This document shows, piece after piece, positions 9,757 to 18,524 of a stretch of DNA of 51,010 nucleotides; position 1 is the stretch's first letter; each line of letters opens with the position of its first letter. Source of the stretch: a virus; the IMG/VR virus record IMGVR_UViG_3300042922_000517, positions 1 through 51,010 of that record; one strand, written 5' to 3'. The notes under the pieces are model-generated. The model was not told the DNA's origin. It did not search any database and was given only the letters and a program-made list of their open reading frames with translations. The position numbers were made by a program, and so were the translations under genes.

Positions 9757-9783
9757 AAAAAAGCACTCCCCGTAGAGAGTGCC
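9757..9783 (-). terminator. Intrinsic terminator after Pmp3-like gene
   Basis: Minus strand GCACTC, 8-base loop, GAGTGC, then TTTTTT. It separates the Pmp3-like gene from the chaperone gene. Confidence 0.8.
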
Positions 9784-9803
9784 TAATTAATGTGATACGT
9801 GTA

Positions 9804-10004
9804 TTAAAATCTTTGTCCGTGCTCTATAGCATGTACAATACGGTCAGTTCGTTTGTCGGCTTTATATGCATTTACAACCAGTATGGCATGAATAACTCCA
9901 GGGAAATAGGCACAGATCGTCAAAATGCAGCTCAACAAAAACTGGCCGGGCTTCTTACAGCTTAATACGGCTAATGGTGGCACGAAACAAAGCAGGTATC
10001 GCAT
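9804..10004 (-). CDS. YqaE/Pmp3-family small membrane protein
   Basis: A 66-residue protein starting MRYLLCFVPPLAVLSC. The PPLAV motif and the later CAYFPGVIHAILVV segment are the two hydrophobic helices and signature of the Pmp3/YqaE (UPF0057) family, small proteins linked to membrane potential and stress in bacteria and yeast. ATG 10004 has GGAGG 6 bases upstream; the longer frame to 10055 lacks a site. It sits inside the tail operon with its own promoter-like element and a terminator, so it looks like a moron rather than a virion gene. A role in the lysogen is inferred. Confidence 0.8.
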   Translation of the reverse strand: MRYLLCFVPPLAVLSCKKPGQFLLSCILTICAYFPGVIHAILVVNAYKADKRTDRIVHAIEHGQRF

Positions 10005-10035
10005 TACTTTTCCTCCGTTTTGGTTAGATGCCACC

Positions 10036-10064
10036 ATAATATCACAATAAACCAATTATGTCGT
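10036..10064 (-). promoter_or_regulatory. Candidate promoter for the Pmp3-like moron
   Basis: Minus strand -35 ACGACA, 17-base spacer, extended -10 TGATATTAT. It overlaps the end of the tail tube gene and lies 30 bases before the Pmp3-like ATG. Confidence 0.45.
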
Positions 10065-10478
10065 TGGATTTGTAACAGTAATATCAGATTGCAATGAGAA
10101 TGTTGCCGTAAACATCAGAGCAGCGTTGACTGCAGCGGCGCCCATCTTCACAGATACATAGGCGTCAAATTCATGCGTTGTGCCATCTGGATACTCCAGC
10201 TGATAGGTAGCGAGGGTATTAGCTTCTGACAGCCCATTCAGCACACGATAGTTACTTGTCGCTGTGCTATTATCGTATAGGAAATTAAAGGCCAAATCCC
10301 CCAGGTCTTTGATCCCAGGAATGTACTTTTTGACGTTGTCCTTAAGAGTGGTTACTTCTACTTTTTCCGGGTCACCGCCGATTTCTGGAACTTCCATCAG
10401 CAACGGGATTTCGATAAACGAAGAGCCGCCGCTTGCCTTATAGGATAGTGTGGTCTCTTTACTCAATATACCTGCCAT
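10056..10478 (-). CDS. Major tail tube protein
   Basis: A 140-residue protein with the tail-tube pattern: an N-terminal strand region (LSYKASGGSSFIEIPLLMEVPEIGG), a TTLKDNVKKYIPGIKD motif typical of Firmicutes phage tail tubes, and a compact beta-rich C-terminus. It lies immediately downstream of the tail completion genes and upstream of the chaperones, the standard order. It polymerises into the hexameric tube around the tape measure (family knowledge). A good SD (AGGAGG) precedes ATG 10478. Confidence 0.85.
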   Translation of the reverse strand: MAGILSKETTLSYKASGGSSFIEIPLLMEVPEIGGDPEKVEVTTLKDNVKKYIPGIKDLGDLAFNFLYDNSTATSNYRVLNGLSEANTLATYQLEYPDGTTHEFDAYVSVKMGAAAVNAALMFTATFSLQSDITVTNPTT

Positions 10479-10493
10479 CTTGCCATTCCTCCT

Positions 10494-10847
10494 TTATTGA
10501 TAAACCAAATTATTGCGAGTATCCACTACTCCGCGGTACCGCATTGTTTTATGCTTAATCCCATCCGGATCCGGTACATCGGCCGCGAACTCTCTCCGCA
10601 GTCCGATACTACCTAACTGCTGTTCAACTGCAGCAGCTATTACACCGGTTGAACGGTCATGCCATATATCGACCTGGACAGCCACATCAGATAGCGGCGA
10701 CAACTTTATTTTCAGTGGATCTGTGTTAGCAATCTCGTAAAAGGATATGTGCGGCAGATCATTAAAGCTGGCTGGGTATGCATCGGATACTGTTACACCT
10801 GGGATAGCAGACAGTAATGCATTCACCTCTGGTTTTATATCGTACAT
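10494..10847 (-). CDS. Tail terminator / tail-to-head joining protein (gp17-like)
   Basis: A 117-residue protein of the size and position of SPP1 gp17 / lambda U-type tail completion proteins. It has an early PHISFYEIAN strand, then VAVQVDIWHDRSTG and a C-terminal MRYRGVVDTRNN, a pattern seen in DUF3168-like proteins. The ATG at 10847 overlaps the stop of the preceding gp10-like gene by one base, implying coupled translation. It would cap the tail tube and dock it to the head. Confidence 0.7.
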   Translation of the reverse strand: MYDIKPEVNALLSAIPGVTVSDAYPASFNDLPHISFYEIANTDPLKIKLSPLSDVAVQVDIWHDRSTGVIAAAVEQQLGSIGLRREFAADVPDPDGIKHKTMRYRGVVDTRNNLVYQ

Positions 10848-11290
10848 TATGGAGTGCCTCCCATCAGTCTAATGACATCCTGCTTCACTTTGGCCTTAAC
10901 GATCTGCGGCACAATCTTTTTATTTTGAACGACAGCCGGATATAGAAATGGTTGAGCTCTGTTACCTTTCCAGTCCTGCCGGTATCGGAGCCTGCCTATC
11001 ATTGGAGGCGGGTTAACCGATGCCTCGCCGCGCTGGCCGGTCCCAAACTCTACGTAAGGGGCGTAATAGATGTTGGTTGATATAAACCCCTCTACCTTGC
11101 CGTCTCGCTCCCGGACGCCAGCCTGAATACTGTTACGGAGTATCCCCTCATCTACTGGGCACAGGTCTTTTGCATCTCCCTGGACTTTGTGAGCAGCTTG
11201 TAGCATGCCGATCTTCAGTGACTGATCTACTACGCCGCCAAGTCGATCCAGTTTCCGCAGCAAGCTAGGCAATCCCTCTATTATCGTCAT
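10847..11290 (-). CDS. HK97 gp10-like head-tail joining protein
   Basis: A 147-residue protein with the signature APYVEFGTGQRGE and, earlier, KDLCPVDEGILRNSI, both hallmarks of the HK97 gp10 family. Members sit between head completion and tail completion genes, as here. It overlaps the upstream adaptor gene by 4 bases and the downstream gene by 1, so the set is translationally coupled. Confidence 0.88.
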   Translation of the reverse strand: MTIIEGLPSLLRKLDRLGGVVDQSLKIGMLQAAHKVQGDAKDLCPVDEGILRNSIQAGVRERDGKVEGFISTNIYYAPYVEFGTGQRGEASVNPPPMIGRLRYRQDWKGNRAQPFLYPAVVQNKKIVPQIVKAKVKQDVIRLMGGTP

Positions 11291-11610
11291 TTCTTCACCT
11301 TCTCCAAGTCAATCACCTTATGGCCATTCCAGGGCCGTACAGCGACAACCTTGTAATCCGGATCAGCGGTGTACACACATGCAAAAGTAGACTCAGGAAT
11401 GATTGCCTGAGCCTCTACATACATCGTAAGCATATACGCCAGCCGCTCCCCGTACATTTCAGCCATTGTCCGGCCGCCTGCCGGCTGCACACTACCCCTG
11501 ATGGTTACTCCTACTGGGTCCCAGCCTTCATAGGTGGTCGCGTCAGGCTCTTTAATGGTTATCCTACCCTTAAATACTACCGAACGTTTGTCGCGCTCTC
11601 TAAGCCTCAC
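11287..11610 (-). CDS. Head closure / head-tail adaptor protein (gp16-like)
   Basis: A 107-residue protein beginning MRLRERDKRSVVFKGR, with DPVGVTIRGSVQPAGGRTMAEMYG and a C-terminal VVAVRPWNGHKVIDLEKV. This matches the compact beta-barrel head-tail adaptor family (SPP1 gp16, HK97 gp9-like). It overlaps both flanking genes by a few bases. The protein stops DNA leaking from the filled head and provides the docking face for the tail (family knowledge). Confidence 0.75.
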   Translation of the reverse strand: MRLRERDKRSVVFKGRITIKEPDATTYEGWDPVGVTIRGSVQPAGGRTMAEMYGERLAYMLTMYVEAQAIIPESTFACVYTADPDYKVVAVRPWNGHKVIDLEKVKK

Positions 11611-11932
11611 GAGAGCCCACCACCTTGATAATCACATGGCGGCTGACAGACTGCTTGATTGATGGCGGCAAGTCTTCAAACGAACGGCTCACTCCGCCTT
11701 CTCCGTGGCTTGTCTGACCTTCTATGCCCACCTTGTTATAGCGCATTATAGCGAGCTGCCTCAGAGCTGGTTCAAGCGTTGGAGGTAAGACAGACCTGTT
11801 AGTCCAGGCCAACAGGTCTGTCTCCGTATCCATAAGTAGCAGATTCAGTGCCGGGTCCTGTGTTTCATCGGATGTCGAAATTCCAAGCGCTATCTTAAGT
11901 TTCTCGAGAGTTGTCAAATCCTCCACCCCCAT
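11600..11932 (-). CDS. Head-tail connector (gp15/gp6-like)
   Basis: A 110-residue helical protein beginning MGVEDLTTLEKLKIALGI and containing DTETDLLAWTNR, then RQLAIMRYNKVG, the usual shape of SPP1 gp15 / HK97 gp6 connectors that form a ring beneath the portal. Its position is correct: first of the connector set after the capsid gene. Confidence 0.8.
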   Translation of the reverse strand: MGVEDLTTLEKLKIALGISTSDETQDPALNLLLMDTETDLLAWTNRSVLPPTLEPALRQLAIMRYNKVGIEGQTSHGEGGVSRSFEDLPPSIKQSVSRHVIIKVVGSREA

Positions 11933-11962
11933 AAAATAAAGGGCGGTTACTCGCCGCCCTCG
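11931..11962 (-). terminator. Intrinsic terminator-like hairpin between capsid-side and connector genes
   Basis: Minus strand GGGCGG, 7-base loop, CCGCCC, then TTTATTTTAT. The stem includes the stop codon of the upstream gene. It may lower connector expression relative to capsid. Confidence 0.7.
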
Positions 11963-12231
11963 TTGCCTTGATTGGCTTCATGATCTTGAATGACCTTAAG
12001 CACTTCCTCTTTCCTAGTGGCCCCGGCGAGGTCAATGCCATTCTTCTTAGCATAAGACTTAAGCTCCGGAGCACTCATGTCCTCCAGTTCTTTCGCCTCT
12101 TCCGGGATTTCATCGCCGACTACACCCAGCTCCTGCAGCCGCAGAGCCTGCTTATCGTCCAGTTCGATCTCCCCGGAATCAACAATAACCCCGCCTTGAA
12201 GGACGGGGGTTAGCACTTTGTATTTAGTCAT
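11947..12231 (-). CDS. Small capsid-region protein with HeH/SAP-like C-terminal motif
   Basis: A 94-residue protein from ATG 12231 (GGAGC SD upstream); the longer frame to 12315 has no ribosome site. The N-terminus (MTKYKVLTPVLQGGVIVDSG) is a short beta element seen in many phage capsid-adjacent proteins. The C-terminus (MSAPELKSYAKKNGIDLAG, then TRKEEVLKVIQ) is a helix-extended-helix or SAP/Rho-N-like nucleic-acid-binding motif. Similar proteins lie right after major capsid genes in Firmicutes phages. The role is unknown. Confidence 0.65.
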   Translation of the reverse strand: MTKYKVLTPVLQGGVIVDSGEIELDDKQALRLQELGVVGDEIPEEAKELEDMSAPELKSYAKKNGIDLAGATRKEEVLKVIQDHEANQGNEGGE

Positions 12232-12250
12232 ATTTATGATAGCTCCTCTC

Positions 12251-13240
12251 TTAAACCGACAGGCGGTGGATTTGGGATGGTTGTTTAACGCCGACAAATG
12301 CAGACTCACCCACATATATTTCTTCTTGTGGCGGCGGCCCCATGTCGATTTTAGGCACTACATAGATACCAGGATTGAAGTCCTTCTCCACTGTAGGGCC
12401 TTGAACGGTGACGATAGGTTGCTCTCCCAGCAGGGCAACCGTTCTGGCTGGCAGCAACCGCGAAGCCGCAGCTCCATCAAGTGAAATTTTGTCGTCATTT
12501 ACCCGGATAGCTATTGGTGCATCAGCTACCGAAATAAAGAGACTTTCAATTTGTGCTCTTGTTGGAATCATTGCGCTGTTAACGCCGTAGATCGCACCGC
12601 GAATTTGTTGGTTTAGAGTAATATCCAGCAAAACACTGCCTGAAAGGTCGATGTATTTTGGGGCCTGCCCGGCGTTAGCATCTTTGAATGCTTGGACAGC
12701 AGCTCTGAAATCATCCAACGGATTAGAAGCAGCACGGTCACTCCATGCCGTTGCTGGTGTTACAATAGCGGGCAAACCGAAATTGACATTGATTTGAACG
12801 CCATTTGAATTGTAAACGATCGTTCCGATGTAGGCGGCTTGAGCGCGGATCCACTCTTCAGTGTCATTCACACCCTCAATCAGACGGTCGGTTTGATCAT
12901 ATACACGTTTGATTGCGCGCTCGCGTTCGTCATTAACCCGCGGATTCATAAATTTAAGCTGTTCCCGCTCATCGATACGGACACCATGCTGAATTTTGGC
13001 AATCTCTTGAGTCAAAGTCTTGAGCCCCTGCTTGTCCCTCAATGGAGCTCCTGCGTTCCAGCCAGTGATAGCCGCGCTCGGTGCGTATGTCTGAGTAAAT
13101 ACATCATAATCGAAAGTCAAATCATACGTTACGTCGAATTCGCTGATTGCCTTCAGCAGATATTGTTTCGGAAGGATACGATTCTCTACGTACCCCAAAA
13201 ATGTCGGCTTCTTAAATTGATCCAGTGAAAGAATTCCCAT
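12251..13240 (-). CDS. Major capsid protein (phage capsid E family, HK97 fold)
   Basis: A 329-residue protein in the major capsid position, directly after scaffold and decoration genes. Features of the capsid E group include the N-terminal strand segment (FDVTYDLTFDYDVFTQTYAP), NDTEEWIRAQAAYIG in the spine helix region, and the C-terminal PGIYVVPKIDMGPPP with YVGESAFVGVKQPSQI. It assembles the icosahedral shell on the scaffold. SD GGAAGGG precedes ATG 13240. Confidence 0.9.
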   Translation of the reverse strand: MGILSLDQFKKPTFLGYVENRILPKQYLLKAISEFDVTYDLTFDYDVFTQTYAPSAAITGWNAGAPLRDKQGLKTLTQEIAKIQHGVRIDEREQLKFMNPRVNDERERAIKRVYDQTDRLIEGVNDTEEWIRAQAAYIGTIVYNSNGVQINVNFGLPAIVTPATAWSDRAASNPLDDFRAAVQAFKDANAGQAPKYIDLSGSVLLDITLNQQIRGAIYGVNSAMIPTRAQIESLFISVADAPIAIRVNDDKISLDGAAASRLLPARTVALLGEQPIVTVQGPTVEKDFNPGIYVVPKIDMGPPPQEEIYVGESAFVGVKQPSQIHRLSV

Positions 13241-13266
13241 TCTTTATTCACCCTTCCTTTTGTTTT

Positions 13267-13623
13267 TTAGTAGTAACGGTACCGCCCGCCGGCAGCTGTC
13301 TTAAATGCTGCTGTAACGCCCGCAAGCTTACTTTCAACTACAAGCGCCTCTGCCCATGCCCCAACAACCACATTGACTGTCGTGGCCTCTCCGGTGAATA
13401 CATCATGATTAGTCAGATATGGAACGCCTGTGTCAGCATCAGCCCAGGGCTTAGCCAGACCGCTCACTTGGATGCTTACAGCCGTCCCTGCCGGAATGAG
13501 AGTATTAACAGCGAACTTTGTACCATCAAGCGTGATCCCTCCAACCTTTTCAATAGATCCTTTGACGGTATAGAGGATTTCCTTCTGTGATCCATATTCT
13601 TTAACCCGTGGATTCAAATTCAT
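13267..13623 (-). CDS. Head decoration / head fibre-like protein
   Basis: A 118-residue beta-rich protein between scaffold and capsid genes, the position of lambda D-like or SPP1 gp12-like decoration proteins. The pattern DGTKFAVNTLIPAGTAV and the Tyr-rich tail GGRYRYY agree with head decoration proteins of Firmicutes phages. ATG 13623 overlaps the scaffold stop (TAATG). Confidence 0.65.
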   Translation of the reverse strand: MNLNPRVKEYGSQKEILYTVKGSIEKVGGITLDGTKFAVNTLIPAGTAVSIQVSGLAKPWADADTGVPYLTNHDVFTGEATTVNVVVGAWAEALVVESKLAGVTAAFKTAAGGRYRYY

Positions 13624-14270
13624 TATTTGCCACTTCCTTTCTGGTTTCTTTGTTCAGCCATGGACTTACCTGCATCGTAGCCTTTCGGAGCCGCGCCGCC
13701 CCCGCCTCTTGGGGCTTCACCTTTCAGCCTCTCGTTAACAGCCGATTCTACCGCTGCTCTAAATGCGGTTTCTACGGCTGCAATGCTGCTGTTTGTGCTT
13801 TCGGCGTCCGTATATACGAGAATTTCAGCCAATTGAGAAGGCAGGCTCTTTTCGGCCAGTGATTCCAGAGCAGTAGCCCTCAACTCACGGCGATTGATAG
13901 CTGCTTCACGTTCAGCCAATTCATTCTCACGCTTAGTCCGCTCATGCTCTGCACGTTGATCCGCATTCATCTTCGCCAGTTTCTCAGCTTCTGATTTCTG
14001 AGCCTCAAGCTTTGTTTCAAAGTCCTTCTCCCACTTGGAACGCTCGCGGGCAATCGTTTTGTTTACAATTTTGTCGATATCCTCTTGCGTGAATGATTTT
14101 GAGCCTTGTTCCTTATCATCTTTTCCATCACCCTCGCCGCCGCCGTCTCCGCCCTGTCCGTCCCCACCTTCACCGCCGTCACCTTCGCCCTCGCCGCCCT
14201 CACCGGCAAACATTTGAAGCCAATTAGCAGGCAATCTATCACGAAATGATTTGATTTGTGGTTTTTCCAT
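13623..14270 (-). CDS. Capsid scaffolding protein (DUF4355-like)
   Basis: A 215-residue acidic, coiled-coil protein. Residues ~23-50 are an almost pure Gly/Glu/Asp tract, followed by FTQEDIDKIVNKTIARERSKW and a long charged helix (to ~125), the hallmark of DUF4355 scaffold proteins. The C-terminus is Gly-rich and basic, as in capsid-binding ends. It is lost from the mature head. GGAGG lies 6 bases before ATG 14270. A terminator sits just upstream, so this gene probably starts a separately initiated transcript. Confidence 0.88.
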   Translation of the reverse strand: MEKPQIKSFRDRLPANWLQMFAGEGGEGEGDGGEGGDGQGGDGGGEGDGKDDKEQGSKSFTQEDIDKIVNKTIARERSKWEKDFETKLEAQKSEAEKLAKMNADQRAEHERTKRENELAEREAAINRRELRATALESLAEKSLPSQLAEILVYTDAESTNSSIAAVETAFRAAVESAVNERLKGEAPRGGGGAAPKGYDAGKSMAEQRNQKGSGK

Positions 14271-14344
14271 TGTGAACCTCCGGTTTACGCCCCTCGGCTA
14301 GTCTCATGCAGCTTTTAACGTCCTCCGCACGTTCTGGACGTAAC

Positions 14345-14367
14345 AAAAAAGCCGCCTATTTGGCGAC
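14345..14367 (-). terminator. Intrinsic terminator between minor head and scaffold genes
   Basis: Minus strand GTCGCC, AAATA loop, GGCGGC, then TTTTTT. Confidence 0.82.
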
Positions 14368-14368
14368 A

Positions 14369-15613
14369 TCACTTATTTTTTATGCGCTTTTCTCGATACG
14401 TTTTTCTGAGGTTCACCCACTCATCACCATTGCCATATTTAGCATCGATGAATTTTGCATATGAACTCGGCGCTTCCTTACCCAATACGTCCTTATAACG
14501 CTTGTATAAGCTTTTATCAGTGGTTTTATTCTGTAGCTGCTTCTCGATGGTATTAACACGATCCGTTCCGTGTTTGCCCGTAACGTATTGCTTATACCAT
14601 TGATCATAGTTCATGCTTGCCGGCACCAGTTCAGTTTCACCGGTTACTGGGTTGCGAGCCCGCCGTTGAACTCCCTCCAAGGTAGCCGGACCCAAGTAAG
14701 CACGTGTCGTACTACGGCAGAAGGCGTGTAGCGGAGGCATGTTCTTGCCCGGCATGGCGTCCTTCACATTGAATATCATCCTATCGGCTTTACGGCACTG
14801 CCTAGATGTGCGCTTATCCAGAGTGGCTACATAAATGTACTGATCAATCTCAGCGGCTTTATATGCTTCCATCTCCCCGGCATTCGCCATATAGGTGTAC
14901 TCGGTCCGGACGAGTCGGGATGCTGCGAATTTACCATTACCAGTGGCCTCTTGTATCTCCCTGACCATTTGCCTGCTGCCTGAACCACTCATGAACCCTG
15001 CGGTCATGATATTGGTTAAGCTGCTGGCAAGGATATCTGTATTGGCCCACACCCTAGCGGAGAACTGTTGTCCGCTCCATGGATTGGTTAAGATAGCCTG
15101 GATGGTATTGGTAGGCATCTGGGCAAAATCGAATCCAATACCTAGCCCACGCTGAATATCAAACATATGCTTGTAATAGCTATCATCAACTACCTTGATA
15201 TATGCCCTCTTACTGGCCCTCAGTTCAACGTCAGCCACTTCTTTCGAGCCGACATATATTTGCTGCTGCAACATCTGAAGTCGCGTAATACGAGCCCTGT
15301 AAGCTGGAGCGTTGAGCCTGGATAATACTTCGCGCCGTATATCCGGATCCTTGATCCCGGGGAGCCGCCGCTTTAAGGCCGCATATTCCCTTGGTGATAT
15401 CGGATCATTAAGCATTTTAGCCGCGACCTTCGGATCCAGCTTCCCGTTATTGGCGTATGTCTTGAATATCTTATCGATTTCGAGAGCTAAATCAGATGCC
15501 GCTTTATCATAGGCTGCATTGATAACCTTTATGGTGCTGTCTGCATCCTTGTGGTAACCGGCCATGCGCTGCCGGGACCTTAACGTCCAATAGGCGCTAT
15601 TCTGCTTCTTCAT
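14369..15613 (-). CDS. Minor head protein / head morphogenesis (SPP1 gp7, Mu F-like)
   Basis: A 414-residue protein downstream of and overlapping the portal by 17 bases. The C-terminal third carries the Mu F signature: RLVRTEYTYMANAGEMEAYK, DKRTSRQCRKADRMIF, and PPLHAFCRSTTRAYLG with paired Cys/His. Family members enter the head in few copies, bind portal and assist DNA exit. The chain ends with a basic tail. Followed by a terminator. Confidence 0.9.
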   Translation of the reverse strand: MKKQNSAYWTLRSRQRMAGYHKDADSTIKVINAAYDKAASDLALEIDKIFKTYANNGKLDPKVAAKMLNDPISPREYAALKRRLPGIKDPDIRREVLSRLNAPAYRARITRLQMLQQQIYVGSKEVADVELRASKRAYIKVVDDSYYKHMFDIQRGLGIGFDFAQMPTNTIQAILTNPWSGQQFSARVWANTDILASSLTNIMTAGFMSGSGSRQMVREIQEATGNGKFAASRLVRTEYTYMANAGEMEAYKAAEIDQYIYVATLDKRTSRQCRKADRMIFNVKDAMPGKNMPPLHAFCRSTTRAYLGPATLEGVQRRARNPVTGETELVPASMNYDQWYKQYVTGKHGTDRVNTIEKQLQNKTTDKSLYKRYKDVLGKEAPSSYAKFIDAKYGNGDEWVNLRKTYREKRIKNK

Positions 15614-17000
15614 CGGCGATTACCGCCTCTTCGGATCCGTCTTCATCAGGGAATGGCATACTAAAAGCTTTCTGATTCCGTTTAACTTCAGTTTCCTTCT
15701 GCTCTTCTACCTTCGTGGTTTCCTCTACGGCATCCTTGACGAACGACAGCTGCGAGATCAAAGTTTCATTACTAACCATCCCGCTAAGAGTACCAATCAT
15801 GGTTGCTGTCTCGGCATCGTTACTCGGCAAACTGCGAGTCATGATGATTTCAGTATCGGATACATCCACTTCAGCTGCTTTAACAGCCAAGAAATTGGCA
15901 AAAAGCTTCAACCTCTCTCTAAGGCCTTGAACAAAATAGCGCTCTTTGGTCTTGGCTAACTGTTCCAGGCCAAAGAGCTTATATTTCATCGCTACCCCAG
16001 AGGCATTAGAAGCAAAGTTCTCGTCTGTAAGGTTAGGGACCATGCTGAATTCATGAATATCTGACTTAATCGAATCTTTGAGAACTTCGATTTGAGTTTC
16101 ATTCAGAGCTTTCGTTAGCCATTCTGCTTTACCTTCTAGCGGCAGCTCCATGATCTTGTGACGTTTAAGTAGCTTAACCGCTTCAGATTGATCGTCGAGG
16201 TTGTCGCCAAGAGATCCTCCCGTAAGCATCAGAATGGCATCAACGAATTGCTCCTTGTCGTTGATACGATCCGAAGCAAGCACGTTATAGGCATCAATCA
16301 AACTTAGTTGTTGTTCGAAGTCGCCTTGCCGTTCTTCGTTGTTCCAAAATTCCACGATGGGAACACCTTTGAAGTAATGCTCAACCGTTTCTATTAACTC
16401 AAAACCTTCTCCGGTGATCTCTTTCACCTTAAATCGAAACCATTTGTTATCAGTGCACACGTTGACCGCATAGCCTACAATTTTGTTATCCAAATCCTTC
16501 TTGGCATAGAAATGGACTCCAAACATAGGCTTGTACTCGACTGTGTCATCAACCACAAGGAAAATTTGCCTTGGGTCAATCACCGTTGCTTTTGGGATAG
16601 GTTCATCATCGTTAGAAGCAAAGTATAGCTCTCGTCCCTCACCAAACATTGAAAGATCCTTACCCATCTCCGAATCGTGGCTTACTATGTCTATTTTTTT
16701 GAACACTTCAAGCAGGCTCTGAATTTTGTCACCATTATATTTAACTGGATTGCCCATTACATAACCTACAGCAACATCGGTGATGTACTTGGCGTGGTTG
16801 GCAACCAACTTATTATTGGGCAGGCCCTTATCCTCTCCACCCAAGTCCCTCTGCAGGATGGCATGCTCTCCCTTATAATACTGCTCAAGCTTGTCCAGGC
16901 GGGCGATACCGTCCCTGTGTTCAGCGATGCAATTCTTTAGCAGCGCCGGTGGGATAACGTTCGGATCCTCCCATAGATCCCGGGCACGTATGATTGCCAT
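15597..17000 (-). CDS. Portal protein (SPP1 gp6 family)
   Basis: A 467-residue protein with NKLVANHAKYITDVAVGYVMG near residue 65, RQIFLVVDDT near 145, and SDIHEFSMVPNLTDENFASNASGVAMKYKL split across ~310-340; this last block is the best conserved of SPP1-type portals. The dodecamer forms the DNA gate at the capsid vertex and binds terminase. The C-terminal tail is acidic. GGGGTGAG precedes ATG 17000. Confidence 0.92.
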   Translation of the reverse strand: MAIIRARDLWEDPNVIPPALLKNCIAEHRDGIARLDKLEQYYKGEHAILQRDLGGEDKGLPNNKLVANHAKYITDVAVGYVMGNPVKYNGDKIQSLLEVFKKIDIVSHDSEMGKDLSMFGEGRELYFASNDDEPIPKATVIDPRQIFLVVDDTVEYKPMFGVHFYAKKDLDNKIVGYAVNVCTDNKWFRFKVKEITGEGFELIETVEHYFKGVPIVEFWNNEERQGDFEQQLSLIDAYNVLASDRINDKEQFVDAILMLTGGSLGDNLDDQSEAVKLLKRHKIMELPLEGKAEWLTKALNETQIEVLKDSIKSDIHEFSMVPNLTDENFASNASGVAMKYKLFGLEQLAKTKERYFVQGLRERLKLFANFLAVKAAEVDVSDTEIIMTRSLPSNDAETATMIGTLSGMVSNETLISQLSFVKDAVEETTKVEEQKETEVKRNQKAFSMPFPDEDGSEEAVIADEEAE

Positions 17001-17004
17001 TGGT

Positions 17005-17232
17005 TTATCTCACCCCCAGAACCCATAAGCAGCTGCATTTGATAATGAGTAGCAGCAAATAAGGGTATTGATACCACCTGATATCATACTCGTAACGCGC
17101 CGTTCTCCAAGCCAACAGCGGAAATCCATACCACCTAATAAAGAGCCTCATATCAAAGCTCAATCCCTTGCCTGGAGAGAGAGTATAGTAAACTCCGGGA
17201 CATATTTTTTGTTTGCCTGATGGCATTCTCAT
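17005..17232 (-). CDS. Small aromatic-rich protein between terL and portal, uncertain
   Basis: A 75-residue ORF whose ATG overlaps the terL stop (TAATG) and which ends 5 bases before the portal start, leaving the portal ribosome site within it. It is very rich in Tyr, Trp, Leu and Arg, with a hydrophobic stretch (YLLLLIIKCSCLW) near the end. I do not recognise it. Tight packing between two essential genes favours a real gene, but amino-acid composition is odd, so it may only be a translational bridge. Confidence 0.45.
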   Translation of the reverse strand: MRMPSGKQKICPGVYYTLSPGKGLSFDMRLFIRWYGFPLLAWRTARYEYDIRWYQYPYLLLLIIKCSCLWVLGVR

Positions 17233-18524
17233 TACCTCACCCCCAATGCTGATTTTTTGCCTACTCCGATGGTATAGCCCTTCATATCAGCTACTTCGTA
17301 ATCATCCAGGGCATACCAAATAGCCGAAAACGTATGCGGGTCAATGTTGAATTGATCCGTTATGATCTCTCCGGCTTTGTCTACTGCGTATGTTAATTCC
17401 TTTAGCTCTTCTATGGTATTCGGACAATTGGTAGAGCATATTATCCGCTTGAACCGCTTGATCTTCTTTGTATACTGATCCCGGGAGCCGCCGAACTTCT
17501 TGGCTGCCTGCATATTGAATTTCATCTGCCTGAAGTAAGTAATGGTCTTCGGTTCTGCGCTATCCGCTCTGATCAGTTCTTTCGACTCTCTGAATTCCTT
17601 GATCTCTTCGGCGGTACGATCATCCGTCATATTGTTCTTGTAATATTCCCAGTAGATATAGAGGATCTTCTCCTTATGATCTACAGCAAGCCTTACAAGC
17701 GCATTGTAGGAGTGCTCAAAACCAAAGTCCATGCCGGCGCGCTTCACTGGTGACCGGATACTCTGGATAGCTGCCATAACCTCTGCATGAGCCATTTCCT
17801 CGAACTGCGGCAGCACACGCTTACCGTTTACACCAAATCTCCCATTACGGGCAACCCGGTACAGATCTGGGTCATAGGTCTTCATGTCGTCCAGCTGGTC
17901 AATATAGCTCTGCGGCAAGAAAAAGTTATCATCGGCTGTAGAATGGTGATAGTAAACATTCTTAAGGATGATCACCCGATCACGGTACAATTCATCATCG
18001 TCAAGCGTGAACCGTTCCTTATCCTTGAAGAAGTATTTATAGCACCAGTTCGCCGTGCTAACTGGGTTGGTTGACAGGATCATGTGCAGCGGAAGCTTGG
18101 GGTGCCGCATACGGCCTAATAACTCCTTGAAGCCGGCATACTTCACTTCAGAACACTCTTCAATCCAGATAAGCGAGATATTGTTGATTGACTTCAGTTT
18201 GACCGGCTTGTCCATACCCTTGAATATGATTTTGCTGCCATTTGGAAACCTGATATGCATCGGGGAAGACATGGGCTTAACCTTACCCTCTAGCCCCAGG
18301 TCTACTATGATCTCCTCCAGCAGCGAGAATGTAGAATCTCGATGGGTGTCGTATACCTCGCGAACAACCAGGGCGGTACGCTTCTCTTTCAGCAGCTTAA
18401 GTATGATCTTCAGCCCGACATGGTAACTCTTTGACGATCCGTAGCCACCGACTAAAAAGTAAAACTTCTGTTCCCAGTCAAATAGGAAGTCTTCAAAGTG
18501 TGGGTTAACCTCTTTTTCTATCAT
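17232..18524 (-). CDS. terL: Terminase large subunit (PBSX/SPP1 type)
   Basis: A 430-residue packaging motor. Walker A GGYGSSKS is at residues 26-33 and Walker [11 protein letters not shown] near 117-126, with [17 protein letters not shown] as the coupling region. The C-terminal RNase-H-like nuclease shows GMDFGFEHS near 265, IRADSAEP, and [16 protein letters not shown]. This architecture belongs to the PBSX family used by headful (pac) phages, agreeing with the circular map. It overlaps terS by 4 bases. Confidence 0.95.
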   Translation of the reverse strand: MIEKEVNPHFEDFLFDWEQKFYFLVGGYGSSKSYHVGLKIILKLLKEKRTALVVREVYDTHRDSTFSLLEEIIVDLGLEGKVKPMSSPMHIRFPNGSKIIFKGMDKPVKLKSINNISLIWIEECSEVKYAGFKELLGRMRHPKLPLHMILSTNPVSTANWCYKYFFKDKERFTLDDDELYRDRVIILKNVYYHHSTADDNFFLPQSYIDQLDDMKTYDPDLYRVARNGRFGVNGKRVLPQFEEMAHAEVMAAIQSIRSPVKRAGMDFGFEHSYNALVRLAVDHKEKILYIYWEYYKNNMTDDRTAEEIKEFRESKELIRADSAEPKTITYFRQMKFNMQAAKKFGGSRDQYTKKIKRFKRIICSTNCPNTIEELKELTYAVDKAGEIITDQFNIDPHTFSAIWYALDDYEVADMKGYTIGVGKKSALGVR

